Assembly: GCA_001804815.1 (NCBI GenBank)
Contig: MHBI01000091.1
Coordinates: 1-63,134 of the forward strand
Direction: 5' to 3'
DNA: 63,134 bases
From: Lentisphaerae bacterium GWF2_50_93
GTDB lineage: Bacteria; Verrucomicrobiota; Lentisphaeria; Victivallales; GWF2-50-93
In this document: in pieces, positions 16,322 through 24,448 of the stretch
Numbering within the stretch: position 1 is the first letter of the stretch
Layout: the number at the start of each line of letters is the position of its first letter
Program-made: the position numbers and the translations under genes
Notes under the pieces: generated by a model
Told to the model about the DNA's origin: nothing
Database searches by the model: none
Seen by the model: the letters and a program-made list of their open reading frames with translations, nothing else

Positions 16322-17002
16322 TGACTTCATCCCGGAGGGATATGAGCTCTTAGCCGGGAGGTGAACCCGCTTCGGGTGACACCCCCGGTCAATGATAAAA
16401 AAATACCCGACCCCATCGGGGTCGCAGACATATCAGTCAAGGTATTTCGGATTATATTCGATTCCGGCCTTTTTCAGAATTTCAATCAATTCTTCCTGGG
16501 ATGAAAGAATTCTATGATGCTCTTCCTGATTAGCTATATACTTACGGCCTGCCTCAATGGAGCTTGCGCTAACAGTAAAGGCGCCATACCCCTCCTGCCA
16601 TGCGAAATTTCTTTCGCCAATCTCAGAATGGATCCATGCTGATGATGCTTTTTTCAATTCCCGTATAAAGTCAGAAAGACGGTGAGTTGCTTTTAATCTT
16701 ACAAGTAAATGAACATGATCGGCTACTCCTCCGATTCCCTCTGGAAAACCCTCAAGACCCTGTATGGTTCCGCCTAAATATTCATGGAGTCGAAAACGCC
16801 AGGAGGAGTCTATGAGAGAGACTCTTCCTTTTGTTGCAAACACGATGTGGTAATGGAGGTTTAGGTATGTTGATGACATAATGATAATATGCCTGAAATT
16901 TCTGGCACCCCTTCAGGGTGCATTCTTTTTAACATAAAAAACCGGTGGTGTCAGCCAAATTGGCTTCAACCACCGGCTAAAAGCTTTGAACCCTCCGGGT
17001 TC
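16322..17002. mobile_element. IS200-like REP-associated transposase element
   Basis: A single Y1 transposase gene flanked by clustered hairpins. On the left are CCCGGAGGG, AACCCGCTTCGGGT and CGACCCCATCGGGGTCG. On the right are GCACCCCTTCAGGGTGC (16905-16921), the CCGGTGGT/ACCACCGG stem (16942-16977) and GAACCCTCCGGGTTC (16988-17002). There are no inverted terminal repeats of DDE type. The boundaries are estimated from the outermost hairpins. It lies between the convergent decarboxylase and dehydrogenase genes of the polyamine island. Confidence 0.75.
16433..16879 (-). CDS. Y1 transposase, IS200/REP-associated (TnpA_REP) type
   Basis: A 148-residue protein beginning YLNLHYHIVFATKGR. It has the metal-binding HVHLLV motif (HUH) at about residues 55-60 and a C-terminal helix with the candidate catalytic tyrosine in RKYIANQEEHH. 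This class nicks single-stranded DNA at hairpins and moves its element, or REP repeats, without inverted terminal repeats. The frame is intact. The surrounding hairpins and the many palindromic repeats of the window make it a candidate mover of at least one repeat family, which is inference. Confidence 0.92.
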   Translation of the reverse strand: MSSTYLNLHYHIVFATKGRVSLIDSSWRFRLHEYLGGTIQGLEGFPEGIGGVADHVHLLVRLKATHRLSDFIRELKKASSAWIHSEIGERNFAWQEGYGAFTVSASSIEAGRKYIANQEEHHRILSSQEELIEILKKAGIEYNPKYLD

Positions 17003-17026
17003 ACAGGAAGAAAACAGATGGCAGCC

Positions 17027-18415
17027 CTATTTCTTCCCCTTGCACATTTCCTTGCAGATCGACTTCAGGGATTCTTCCTGGAACTTGCGGTCGATTGCGA
17101 CTATCGGATTCGCGGCTGACACCGTTACGGTAGCCGTGGACTTCTTGAGTTCGTCTGCAAGCTTGCCGACCGTGCCGTTGAAGGAGTCCTTGCTGCCGGG
17201 CTTGATCTCCTTGACGTCCGTCGGAAGTCCGATCTTGTCGAGAATTGCGATGAAAGGTTCGGGATCCATCTCCTCGACGTTTACCATCTTGCAGGCGTCC
17301 CATTTGCCGTTCGCTATGAGCATTGCTGCGGCCACTGGCGGAACTCCGGCGGTGTAGCTGATGCCCTGTGAACCGACTTCGAGGAAGCATTTGTGGTGGT
17401 CGGAAACCTGGTAGATGAGCACTTCGCGCTTCTTGCCGTTCTTCCAGCCCTTGACGAAATTGCCGATGCAGGTCTTGCCAGTGTATTTAGGAGCCAGAGT
17501 TTTGGGATCTGGGAGAAGGGCTTTTACGACCTTGAGCGGAACTACTTCCTGTCCGGTAGTGAGTGTCACCGGCAGATGCGAGAGGAATCCTAGCGTGCGC
17601 AGTACTGTGAACACGTTGATGTAATGGTTGCCGAATCCCATCCAGAAACGGATGCTGTTCGCATCGATGTTCTTTGACAGGGAATGAAGTTCATCATGTC
17701 CGTTCAGATAGATGGGGCAGGGACCGGCGACTGGGAAATCGTAGACGCGTTTGACGGAATGAGTCGGATATTCCTTCCATTTCCTGTCGATCCAGGTATA
17801 GACCTTGATGAACTCGCGGAAGTTGATCTCCGGATCGAAGTTCGTGGCGAAATATCTGCCGTGGCTGCCGGCGTTGACATCCATGATGTCGATGGTGTCG
17901 ATCTTGTCGAAATAACGTTTCTGAGCAAGCGCGCAGTAGGCGTTGACCACTCCGGGATCGAATCCTGCGCCGAGGAGGGCGGTAAGACCCTTCTTCTTGC
18001 AGATGGCCTTGCGCTTCCACTCGTAGTTGGCGTACCATGGAGGCTGCTCGCAGACCTTGTCCGGATCCTCATGAATCGCGGTGTCCATGTAGGCGGCGCC
18101 GGTCGCGAGACATGCCTCGAGTACCGACATGTTTACAAATGCGTTGCCGAGGTTGATGACGATCTCGGACTTGGTATCCTTGATGAGCTTTATTGTTGCA
18201 GGGATGTCCATGGCGTCGAGCTGGCGGGAATATAGTTTCTTAGAAGTGTCCTTAAGGTGCTTCATCTTCCTGACGCTGGCGATGATCTCATCACATTTCG
18301 ACAGTGTGCGCGATGCGATGCAGATGTCGCCGAGCACGTCGTTGTTCATGGCAGCCTTGTGCGCGGTCACGTGTGCAACACCGCCCGCACCGATTATAAG
18401 GACGTTTTTCTTCAT
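17027..18415 (-). CDS. Carboxynorspermidine dehydrogenase-type enzyme (saccharopine dehydrogenase/LYS1-like)
   Basis: A 462-residue cytoplasmic protein. The NAD(P)-binding N-terminus is VLIIGAGGVAHVTAHKAA, followed by CIASRTLSKCDEI and the conserved GAGFDPGVVNAYCA block. The family condenses a diamine with aspartate semialdehyde to carboxynorspermidine or carboxyspermidine. The length is slightly above the usual 400 because of a lysine-rich tail. AAGGA precedes the ATG. The decarboxylase that completes the route is encoded immediately upstream on the same strand, and the putrescine-forming enzyme lies just beyond the transposon, so a spermidine/norspermidine pathway is well supported by context. 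Confidence 0.9.
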   Translation of the reverse strand: MKKNVLIIGAGGVAHVTAHKAAMNNDVLGDICIASRTLSKCDEIIASVRKMKHLKDTSKKLYSRQLDAMDIPATIKLIKDTKSEIVINLGNAFVNMSVLEACLATGAAYMDTAIHEDPDKVCEQPPWYANYEWKRKAICKKKGLTALLGAGFDPGVVNAYCALAQKRYFDKIDTIDIMDVNAGSHGRYFATNFDPEINFREFIKVYTWIDRKWKEYPTHSVKRVYDFPVAGPCPIYLNGHDELHSLSKNIDANSIRFWMGFGNHYINVFTVLRTLGFLSHLPVTLTTGQEVVPLKVVKALLPDPKTLAPKYTGKTCIGNFVKGWKNGKKREVLIYQVSDHHKCFLEVGSQGISYTAGVPPVAAAMLIANGKWDACKMVNVEEMDPEPFIAILDKIGLPTDVKEIKPGSKDSFNGTVGKLADELKKSTATVTVSAANPIVAIDRKFQEESLKSICKEMCKGKK

Positions 18416-18455
18416 TTAGGGATTCCTTCTTCTAAAAAATTATTGATGTAATATT

Positions 18456-18577
18456 TTAACCACAGAACACACGGAACACACAGACAAACAAAATAAAATA
18501 TAAACCACGAAATACACTAATCACACGAAAATATTAACAATTATTTATTTCTGTGTAATCTGTGTGTTCTGTGGTTT
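18456..18577. repeat. AACCACAGA inverted-repeat element
   Basis: The left arm TTAACCACAGAACACACGG (from 18456) pairs with the right arm CTGTGTGTTCTGTGGTTT (18560-18577) around an AT-rich middle. It fills the gap between the dehydrogenase and decarboxylase genes. A shorter relative with AACCACAGAG arms lies at 45199-45247. Confidence 0.65.
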
Positions 18578-18584
18578 GAAGATC

Positions 18585-19691
18585 TTATGACAGATTGTCC
18601 CTGAAGTCCTCGTATCCGAACTTCCGAACTACTTCGATCTTCCCGCTCAGCCTGCGGACGGCGATAGACGGCATCATGACGCCGTTGAACCAGTTCTTCT
18701 TCACCATCGTGTATCCTGCGGCATCCGCGATGCGCACTTCGTCGCCGACTTTCAAAGGCCTCTTCAATTTATGCGTTCCAAACACGTCTCCAGCCAGGCA
18801 GGACCGTCCCGCGACCATGAACTTGTGCGGGCCGGGAACAGGGGATGAGAGCCGAGGAGTCGTACGGTAGATAAGATGGTCAAGCGTGTGCGCCTCCAGA
18901 GAGGCGTCGATGATCGCAATATCGATCTTGTTGTGGACGACATCAAGGACAGTTGTCACCAGTTCAGTTGTCTGCGTGATCGCGGCTTCCCCGGGTTCGA
19001 GATAGATCTGGACGCCGTATTTTCCGCTGAACTCCTTCATCTTGAGGCAGAACTCCTTGACAGGATATCCCTTCTTGGTGAAGAAAAGACCGCCGCCAAG
19101 GCTCATCCACTGCATCTTTTTCAGCAGAGAACCATATTTCTCCCCGATATAGTCCATGGATTTTGCGAGATTCGCAAAGTCGTCGTTCTCGCAGTTGAAA
19201 TGGAACATGACGCCGCTGATCAACGGGGCCATCTCCATCACTTTCTTCTTGTCGAGCACTCCGAGCCTGGAATATTTCCTTGCGGGATCCGCAAGATCAA
19301 AATGGGAATAGCTGATTCCGGGATTTACACGCAGCCCGAGTTTCAATCCCTTTACATCATCACGGAACATCTCGAGCTGCGAAGTCGAATTGAATATGAT
19401 TTTGTCGGCGAACTTCCTCATCTCCATTATGTCTTCCCTGGAATATCCGACGCTGAAGGCATGGGTCTCCTTGCCGAACTTCTCATGGCCAAGCCGTGCT
19501 TCAAAGAGGGAACTGCTGGTTGTGCCGTCCATGTACTTGCGCATGAGAGGGAACACGCACCACGTGGAGAAGCATTTGAGAGCGAGGACCGATTTCGCAC
19601 CGGAATCCTCGCGTATTTTTGCGATGACCTCAAGGTTCTTTTTCAGCTTCCGTTCGTCGATGAGATAATATGGTGTCTTCAGGTGTGTCAT
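18585..19691 (-). CDS. nspC: Carboxynorspermidine decarboxylase
   Basis: A 368-residue alanine-racemase-fold PLP enzyme. Its N-terminus TPYYLIDERKLKKNLEVI, the lysine in LALKCFSTW, DGTTSSSLFEARLG and the glycine-rich SLGGGLFFTKKGY are characteristic of NspC. It decarboxylates carboxynorspermidine or carboxyspermidine to the triamine. The length is typical. AAAGG precedes the ATG. It is upstream of the carboxynorspermidine dehydrogenase on the same strand, separated by an AACCACAGA repeat, and probably co-transcribed with it. Confidence 0.94.
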   Translation of the reverse strand: MTHLKTPYYLIDERKLKKNLEVIAKIREDSGAKSVLALKCFSTWCVFPLMRKYMDGTTSSSLFEARLGHEKFGKETHAFSVGYSREDIMEMRKFADKIIFNSTSQLEMFRDDVKGLKLGLRVNPGISYSHFDLADPARKYSRLGVLDKKKVMEMAPLISGVMFHFNCENDDFANLAKSMDYIGEKYGSLLKKMQWMSLGGGLFFTKKGYPVKEFCLKMKEFSGKYGVQIYLEPGEAAITQTTELVTTVLDVVHNKIDIAIIDASLEAHTLDHLIYRTTPRLSSPVPGPHKFMVAGRSCLAGDVFGTHKLKRPLKVGDEVRIADAAGYTMVKKNWFNGVMMPSIAVRRLSGKIEVVRKFGYEDFRDNLS

Positions 19692-19728
19692 TTATAGCCT
19701 TTAAATTATAATTAGAAAATATCCCTAA

Positions 19729-19967
19729 AAGGAACGCCGACCCTGGTCGCATTTGGCGCTGCCTGCGGATCCTGTCGGACTTACAAAAGAGTTCAGAAAT
19801 GGCTGAATTTGTTCGTAGCGCATGTTTGCGCGTTCTTCGGTCTTTTGAGATTCCGTTAAGAACGCTCGAACACGAGCTACTACAAGCGAAAAACCTTAAG
19901 TCCGACAGGCTCCGGAGGCGGGTAACCCTCCAGGTCGGCTCTTGAGCCGGTCTGGAGACCGGCGCTC
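19729..19967. repeat. GGAACGCC twin-hairpin repeat interrupted by a 160-bp element
   Basis: The outer unit starts GGAACGCCGACCCTGG and resumes as CCAGGTCGGC, ending GAGACCGGCGCTCC. Nested within it is an element with imperfect 23-base terminal inverted repeats, CCTGTCGGACTTA (19771-19783) and TAAGTCCGACAGG (19897-19909), extended by GCCTGCGGA/TCCGGAGGC. The inner part encodes nothing evident. This fills most of the gap between the nspC gene and the next gene. Confidence 0.65.
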
Positions 19968-20030
19968 CATAAATAAATATCCTCTTCCGAAACCAAAGGA
20001 TAAATCCTATTGGGTAATTTTCAAGGATGT

Positions 20031-20059
20031 ATAAAATTTCCGTGCTACGGAAATTTTAT
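20031..20059. repeat. Perfect 13-bp hairpin at the end of the deacetylase-like gene
   Basis: ATAAAATTTCCGT (20031-20043), loop GCT, ACGGAAATTTTAT (20047-20059). It covers the stop codon of the 20056-20856 gene. It could act as a terminator but lacks a clear T tract; it matches the hairpins inside genes at 37152 and 59325. Confidence 0.6.
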
Positions 20060-20856
20060 TTGTTCTGGCTTTTGGAGGCAAGATATTCCGACGGCGTCAT
20101 GAAGATGCAGCCTTTTTCGATGAGGTAGTCGACGATCTTTTCAAAGTTCTCGTATTTCCTGTCGTCCCATGCCGGCGGATGCCCCTGAAGGACGATATAT
20201 TCCTTGGTCTTGCCCTTTGACTCATACGCTTCCTTGAATTTGTCGAAATCCGGATTTCCGACCGAGGCTTCCAGGTTGACGCTGCGCTCGAGGATCAGCT
20301 TCTTGCTGATCTTTGGTTTTCCGGGTCCGTAGAGCCATATCTTTATGTCAGGAATATCCTCGAGAGCCTTCTCCGTATCCCCGCTGGAGGAATTGAACGG
20401 CGTCCCCAGTGTTGCGAGGGTTATGCCGAGTTTATCCTTCGCAAGCTTCTGCCCTTTCTCAAGGGTAGCCTTCTGCTCCTCATATGACGATCCCTTGTTG
20501 AATTCCTGGATCTTGTTCCCGTTTTCGGTCTTTTCGCCATGAGTCATCCCATGGTTCCAGAATTCAATGTTGCCCTTTGTGTTCAAATCCTTGATCCAGT
20601 CGAAATAGGGTTGGTTGTCCTTCTCGAGTGAGTTGAGTATTATCCCGAACGAGGCCTTTATCTTCTTCTTCTCCACGGTGTCCACCACTTTCTTCCACCT
20701 AGGTCCGGCTGGACAGTCCTTGCTAGGGAATTTGGCGGTGAGATCGTCAAGTTTTAGAATGATGACCTGCGGTTTTTTTGCGGCCTCTTCGGAAAAGACC
20801 ACGAAATTCATTGAAACAAAGATCGCAAAGGCTGATAATGCTGGGAAGATTTTCAT
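20056..20856 (-). CDS. Secreted polysaccharide deacetylase-like protein
   Basis: A 266-residue protein with a signal peptide (IFPALSAFAIFVSMNFVVFS), counted from the ATG at 20856; the frame runs further upstream only through a repeat. The NodB-like fold shows VIILKLDDL (aspartate pair) and EFWNHGMTHGEKTE with spaced histidines, then a C-terminal IVLQGHPPAWDD. Its end (CIFMTPSEYL) matches that of the 23053-24381 protein, so the two are paralogues. The spacing of catalytic residues differs from canonical CE4, so the activity is uncertain. It closes the xylan operon. Confidence 0.75.
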   Translation of the reverse strand: MKIFPALSAFAIFVSMNFVVFSEEAAKKPQVIILKLDDLTAKFPSKDCPAGPRWKKVVDTVEKKKIKASFGIILNSLEKDNQPYFDWIKDLNTKGNIEFWNHGMTHGEKTENGNKIQEFNKGSSYEEQKATLEKGQKLAKDKLGITLATLGTPFNSSSGDTEKALEDIPDIKIWLYGPGKPKISKKLILERSVNLEASVGNPDFDKFKEAYESKGKTKEYIVLQGHPPAWDDRKYENFEKIVDYLIEKGCIFMTPSEYLASKSQNK

Positions 20857-20867
20857 TTTTTGCTTTT

Positions 20868-20889
20868 GCCGGCAGGATGCCGGCGCTCC
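20868..20889. repeat. GCGCCGGC hairpin repeat between operon genes
   Basis: GCCGGCAGGATGCCGGCGC, an inverted copy of the unit at 16246. It separates an AAGGAAAGGAG site from the ATG at 20856, so it may have been inserted between a ribosome site and its gene. Confidence 0.6.
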
Positions 20890-20894
20890 TTTCC

Positions 20895-22205
20895 TTATTT
20901 TGTTTTCATTTCCCTTATATGTTCTGCGATGCGCGCGTTCGCCTCTTTCGAGGCCTCCTGCGCGACCGTGTGGGTGACCAGGATCCCGTTCATGATGCTC
21001 TTTTTGCATCTGAGATTGTTATACATCGAATATACGGCGGTGGGGGTGCAGGTGGTGTCGATGAAGCCTACCGAGACAAACGTCTCCGCCTTTATCTCCG
21101 GGGCTAAAAAGGAAGGATCATAGTAGGACATCGCCTTCACGACATCGGGTTTGACGGCCTTGCCGTCTTTCGCGATGATGCAGTTCGGCCAGGTGGGCCT
21201 GCAGTTGAACAGGACCTCCTGCTGGTTGCACATCGCCGGCACAAAGACCGTGCATAATGTGATCTGCGGATCAAGGGCCGCCGCGACAAGCGACTGTGCG
21301 CCACCCTGGCTTCCACCTTGGACAATAAGCGTTTTTCCGTCCCACTCCGGTTGGGATTTTATGAACTCAAGCGCCCTGATCACCCTTAGGAACATTCCGA
21401 GGAAATATGTCTTTTCCCTGTCATCCGACCCCGACCTGGCATAGTTGGCAAGCTTCCCTTTGATGAGTTCATCATAGAATTCCTTCGGCTTCCCGTTTTC
21501 TATGCCATGCGCGTTGATGTCAAGGGATATCATTCCGTTCTGCGCGTGCCAGATGTTCTTGTTTGAGGACCGCACGCCGGCACCCTGGTATGTGACAATT
21601 GCAGGACACGACTTTTCCTTCGCGTTCAAGGGTCTCACATAATATCCCGATACTGGAACTCCTCCGTAGCAGTCCGCCCTGATGTCGAAGCATTCCATCT
21701 TCTCCTTCAGATTCCCCTCAAGTTCGACCTTGTCCATCTTTGCGTTCATTGGGATCTTCTTAAGCTCCTCCAGCTTTTTCTGCCAGAATTCCTTGAGATC
21801 GGCGGGAACTGCACCACTGGCCTTTATTTCAAGAGGTGAGACTCCTGCTCCGGCCGCTGCATCAGCCTTCGGCGGACCGGCAAATGACACCGTGCACAGT
21901 ATGAAACCCGGCGTGTCGAGTGACGTTTCGATCTCCACGGGGGAAGATTTTGAGATTATCGAACCTTTCTGGGCCTCGGCGGAGCCGTCCCTGTGGATGG
22001 TGTATTCGATCTTTTTACCTTCGAGAGGATTGCCTTTTTCCATTACGCTTACAAGAAACTTGACCTTGTCTCCAGTCTTGTAGACGGCATCAGCCTTGTC
22101 TGCCACGACTTTCAGCGAGACTGCGGCGTTCGCAGGCTTGTCCTGTGCGAAATTCGCAACGCAGAACATGATTAACACGGCTGACAGCAATAACTTCCTG
22201 ATCAT
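20895..22205 (-). CDS. Secreted acetyl xylan esterase/cephalosporin-C deacetylase-family esterase
   Basis: A 436-residue protein with signal peptide LLLSAVLIMFCVANFAQD, an N-terminal beta domain (YKTGDKVKFLVSV), then an alpha/beta-hydrolase with VQGGSQGGAQSL (nucleophile Ser in GGSQGG) and a late VGFIDTTCTPTAVYSMYN block providing the acid, with His in a C-terminal THT segment. The family removes acetyl groups from xylan oligomers. AAAGGATAAAAA precedes the ATG. Its place between the GH10 xylanase and deacetylase-like genes supports xylan debranching. Confidence 0.9.
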   Translation of the reverse strand: MIRKLLLSAVLIMFCVANFAQDKPANAAVSLKVVADKADAVYKTGDKVKFLVSVMEKGNPLEGKKIEYTIHRDGSAEAQKGSIISKSSPVEIETSLDTPGFILCTVSFAGPPKADAAAGAGVSPLEIKASGAVPADLKEFWQKKLEELKKIPMNAKMDKVELEGNLKEKMECFDIRADCYGGVPVSGYYVRPLNAKEKSCPAIVTYQGAGVRSSNKNIWHAQNGMISLDINAHGIENGKPKEFYDELIKGKLANYARSGSDDREKTYFLGMFLRVIRALEFIKSQPEWDGKTLIVQGGSQGGAQSLVAAALDPQITLCTVFVPAMCNQQEVLFNCRPTWPNCIIAKDGKAVKPDVVKAMSYYDPSFLAPEIKAETFVSVGFIDTTCTPTAVYSMYNNLRCKKSIMNGILVTHTVAQEASKEANARIAEHIREMKTK

Positions 22206-22219
22206 TTTTTATCCTTTTA

Positions 22220-22292
22220 AGTATGTCGGGTTTCAACCCGACGATTAATTTGACGGTTTCCCTTCGACAAGCTCAGGACAGGAAAAACCGTC
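22220..22292. repeat. Cloverleaf twin-hairpin repeat, copy 3, with nested insert
   Basis: AGTATG (22220-22225), an intact first hairpin GTCGGGTTTCAACCCGAC (22225-22242), then GACGGTTT (22252-22259) and its complement AAACCGTC (22285-22292). The two are separated by a 25-base insert containing CCTTCGACAAGCTCAGGAC. The insert is a small TTCG...GCTCAGG repeat inside the loop of the second hairpin. Confidence 0.8.
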
Positions 22293-22297
22293 CTGCT

Positions 22298-23056
22298 TCA
22301 GAAATATTTCGTTTCAAACGGCGCGTCGCTCCAGGACTGCGGAATGTGCTTGAACGGGAAAAAGTCGACATGCCCGTCGAAGAACACCGCGTTCGTACCC
22401 TTGTGATGGATCCCGATCTGGTCCGGGATCATATTCCCGGGAGTTCCGGTATATAACGCCCTGAATGAATAAGATGTAGTTCCAGTAAGGGCAGTCCTTT
22501 CCAGAAGCATGAACTTCTCAGTGCCGATGGTATGCATGAGCGCCTGGCGCTTGCTGCCTACCTGCCACCTTGAGAATTTTTCAGTTACCACATATGAGTT
22601 TCCATCCCAGGAACCTACCTGCGCTAGTATCGCATCCCTGCGCGGATGGGATGGGCAGACCAGTTTGCTGACGTCCTTGTAGTAGTCCCAGAAGCAGTTG
22701 TCGTTGTTCGTGAAGTTTGTGAACCACCTGTAGAAGTTCGCCATGCTGGTCATGTTCTCGTCGGCCGGGAAGAGCTCGTCGCGGTGCCCGGCGGTCTTTC
22801 CATCGCCCGTGAAAGCGGGGAGATATCCTTCCCGGTCGGTGGTGAAGGATATGACCGCCATGCCGACCTGGCGCATGTTGCTCTTGCAGATGATCGCCTG
22901 TGCCTGGTCCTTGGCGCCTTTAAGAGCCGGCAGGAGCATGGCCGCGAGGATTGCGATGATCGCGATGACTACCAGCAGTTCTATAAGTGTGAAGTGTTTA
23001 TATTTTTTATTTTTTGCTTTAAAAAATAAAAAATTACAAGAGCTAACTTTAATCAC
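22298..23056 (-). CDS. Pseudopilin-like protein E
   Basis: A 252-residue protein started at a GTG (23056) that overlaps the upstream stop codon as GTGA, with GGGGG before it. This arrangement implies translational coupling to the CBM-deacetylase gene. The leader contains NFLFFKAKNKKY, the translation of an AT-rich palindrome, before HFTLIELLVVIAIIAIL. The residue before F is His. The C-terminus has NAVFFDGHVDF and ends close to WSDAPF. Its body is closely related to proteins F and G (NCFWDYY, CPSHPR), all in the xylan divergon. Confidence 0.85.
   Translation of the reverse strand: MIKVSSCNFLFFKAKNKKYKHFTLIELLVVIAIIAILAAMLLPALKGAKDQAQAIICKSNMRQVGMAVISFTTDREGYLPAFTGDGKTAGHRDELFPADENMTSMANFYRWFTNFTNNDNCFWDYYKDVSKLVCPSHPRRDAILAQVGSWDGNSYVVTEKFSRWQVGSKRQALMHTIGTEKFMLLERTALTGTTSYSFRALYTGTPGNMIPDQIGIHHKGTNAVFFDGHVDFFPFKHIPQSWSDAPFETKYF
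23001..23036. repeat. AT-rich palindrome in the pseudopilin E leader
   Basis: TTTTTTATTTTTT, a GCTT centre, AAAAAATAAAAAA. The same palindrome lies in the leader of protein F (27144-27182) and in the spacer at 35532-35563. Here it is translated in frame. Confidence 0.75.
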
Positions 23057-24381
23057 TTTACCCCCTTTACAGATTTCACATATTCCATCGGTGTCATGAA
23101 GACGCACTTCTGCTCCTGAAGGAAATCTATTATCTTCACGAATTCGTCGAAGCGCGGGCCGGCCCACATCGCAGGATGTCCCTGGAGCACGAAATATTTC
23201 CTTTCCGGATTCCTGTTATATCCTGCGATAAGCTTTTTTGAATCCGGAACTCCGACCGCACCTTCGGTGTTCACTTCCCAGACGCGGTCGAGGATTGTGA
23301 CCTTTCCAGCTTCCTGGAGTTTCTTCCCGTCCTCGTCGATTGGTTTTGGATAGAGCCAGGCCTTCATATGCGGATCATCCTGCATCACCTTGCAGGTGCC
23401 GGCGTCGAAATGCTGTCCGGATCCGCCTCCGCCGGGACCGAATGTCTCGAATGCAAAACCCAGTTTCTCAAGCGCAAGCTTCTGCGACCTGTCGAAACGG
23501 CTTTTCTGCTCCTCGTAGGATCTCGTGTCAAACTCACTCAGCGATTTTCCATTTTCATTATGTGTCGCATGATCCCATCCATGGAACCAGAATTCGGTTG
23601 CGCCGGAATCATGGCGCGACTTGATCCAGTTCACATATTCGGGCTTTGCATCCTGGAGAGTATCGCATGTCATTCCAAAAGCCCCCTTTATCTTGCGGGA
23701 TTCGAGGAAGTCCGATATCTTCTGCCAGCTGGGATGAACCTTGCCGTTGACCTGCTTGAGATCGTCAAACTTGAGTATGATTACCGCCGGTTCCTTCCTC
23801 GGAGCAGGAACTTTCGTTTCTTCCCTGGGCTTTGCCCTGGCCCTGGGCGGAACTGGAGGGACTGCTTTCACGTCTGGAGATATTCCCGAGAAAGAAAAAT
23901 CATCGTAGTCCGTGATGCCGATATTGCCTGGGGAGAAATGCACCCATACCGCGACTGAGGCTCCGTTTGCCGGAGCTGTCTCCTTCAGGGAATACTGGTG
24001 CCACTGTCCGTCCTCGTTGGCTGGCCAGAGGGCCGGCTGGGGCTTCGAAATGACTTTCCCGTTTGAATCATAGAAGTAGATGTAGGCGCCGCTGCTCTTG
24101 TTCTTCCCCTTCGCCCAGAAAGAGAGCGTAACTTCCTGACCAGGATGGACCGGTAGTTTCGCGCTGGTGACAGAACCAGGATCCGCATTGTATTCATCGT
24201 CACCGACACGCAGACCGGATTTTCCTTCGTGTGCTGCTTCAGCAGTTAAGATAGAAGTCGAATCCCCGAACGACCACATCTTATCCCCATCCTCGAATCC
24301 GGGATTTGGGAGGAGGTTTGTGTCGGCGGCATAAACCACCACTGAGCTTAGGATGAAAAAGATGGTCCAAAATGTTTTCAT
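23053..24381 (-). CDS. Secreted CBM plus deacetylase-like protein
   Basis: A 442-residue protein with a signal peptide (MKTFWTIFFILSSVVVYAA), then a CBM4/9-like jelly roll starting NLLPNPGFEDGDKMWSF (about residues 22-170), a Pro/Arg/Lys linker (PRARAKPREETKVPAPRKEP), and a NodB-like domain with VIILKFDDL and EFWFHGWDHATHNE. The C-terminus CVFMTPMEYV matches the 20056-20856 protein. Binding to xylan or another wall glycan with deacetylation is the likely role. AAAGGA precedes the ATG, and the last codons overlap the GTG of pseudopilin E. Confidence 0.82.
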   Translation of the reverse strand: MKTFWTIFFILSSVVVYAADTNLLPNPGFEDGDKMWSFGDSTSILTAEAAHEGKSGLRVGDDEYNADPGSVTSAKLPVHPGQEVTLSFWAKGKNKSSGAYIYFYDSNGKVISKPQPALWPANEDGQWHQYSLKETAPANGASVAVWVHFSPGNIGITDYDDFSFSGISPDVKAVPPVPPRARAKPREETKVPAPRKEPAVIILKFDDLKQVNGKVHPSWQKISDFLESRKIKGAFGMTCDTLQDAKPEYVNWIKSRHDSGATEFWFHGWDHATHNENGKSLSEFDTRSYEEQKSRFDRSQKLALEKLGFAFETFGPGGGGSGQHFDAGTCKVMQDDPHMKAWLYPKPIDEDGKKLQEAGKVTILDRVWEVNTEGAVGVPDSKKLIAGYNRNPERKYFVLQGHPAMWAGPRFDEFVKIIDFLQEQKCVFMTPMEYVKSVKGVK

Positions 24382-24392
24382 GTTTTTCCTTT

Positions 24393-24448
24393 AGTATGTC
24401 GGGATTGATCCCGACGATTAAAATGTCGGTTTAAAAACCGACTTACTG
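24393..24448. repeat. Cloverleaf twin-hairpin repeat, copy 4
   Basis: AGTATG (24393-24398), GTCGGGATTGATCCCGAC (24398-24415), GTCGGTTTAAAAACCGAC (24425-24442), right arm CTTACT. Both stems differ from copy 1 yet stay perfectly paired. The right arm overlaps the stop codon of the xylanase gene. Confidence 0.85.

Noticed and set aside
18416..18584. Possible CRISPR-like array from repeated CACAG/AACAC words
   Set aside because: It is one inverted-repeat element with no regular spacers.
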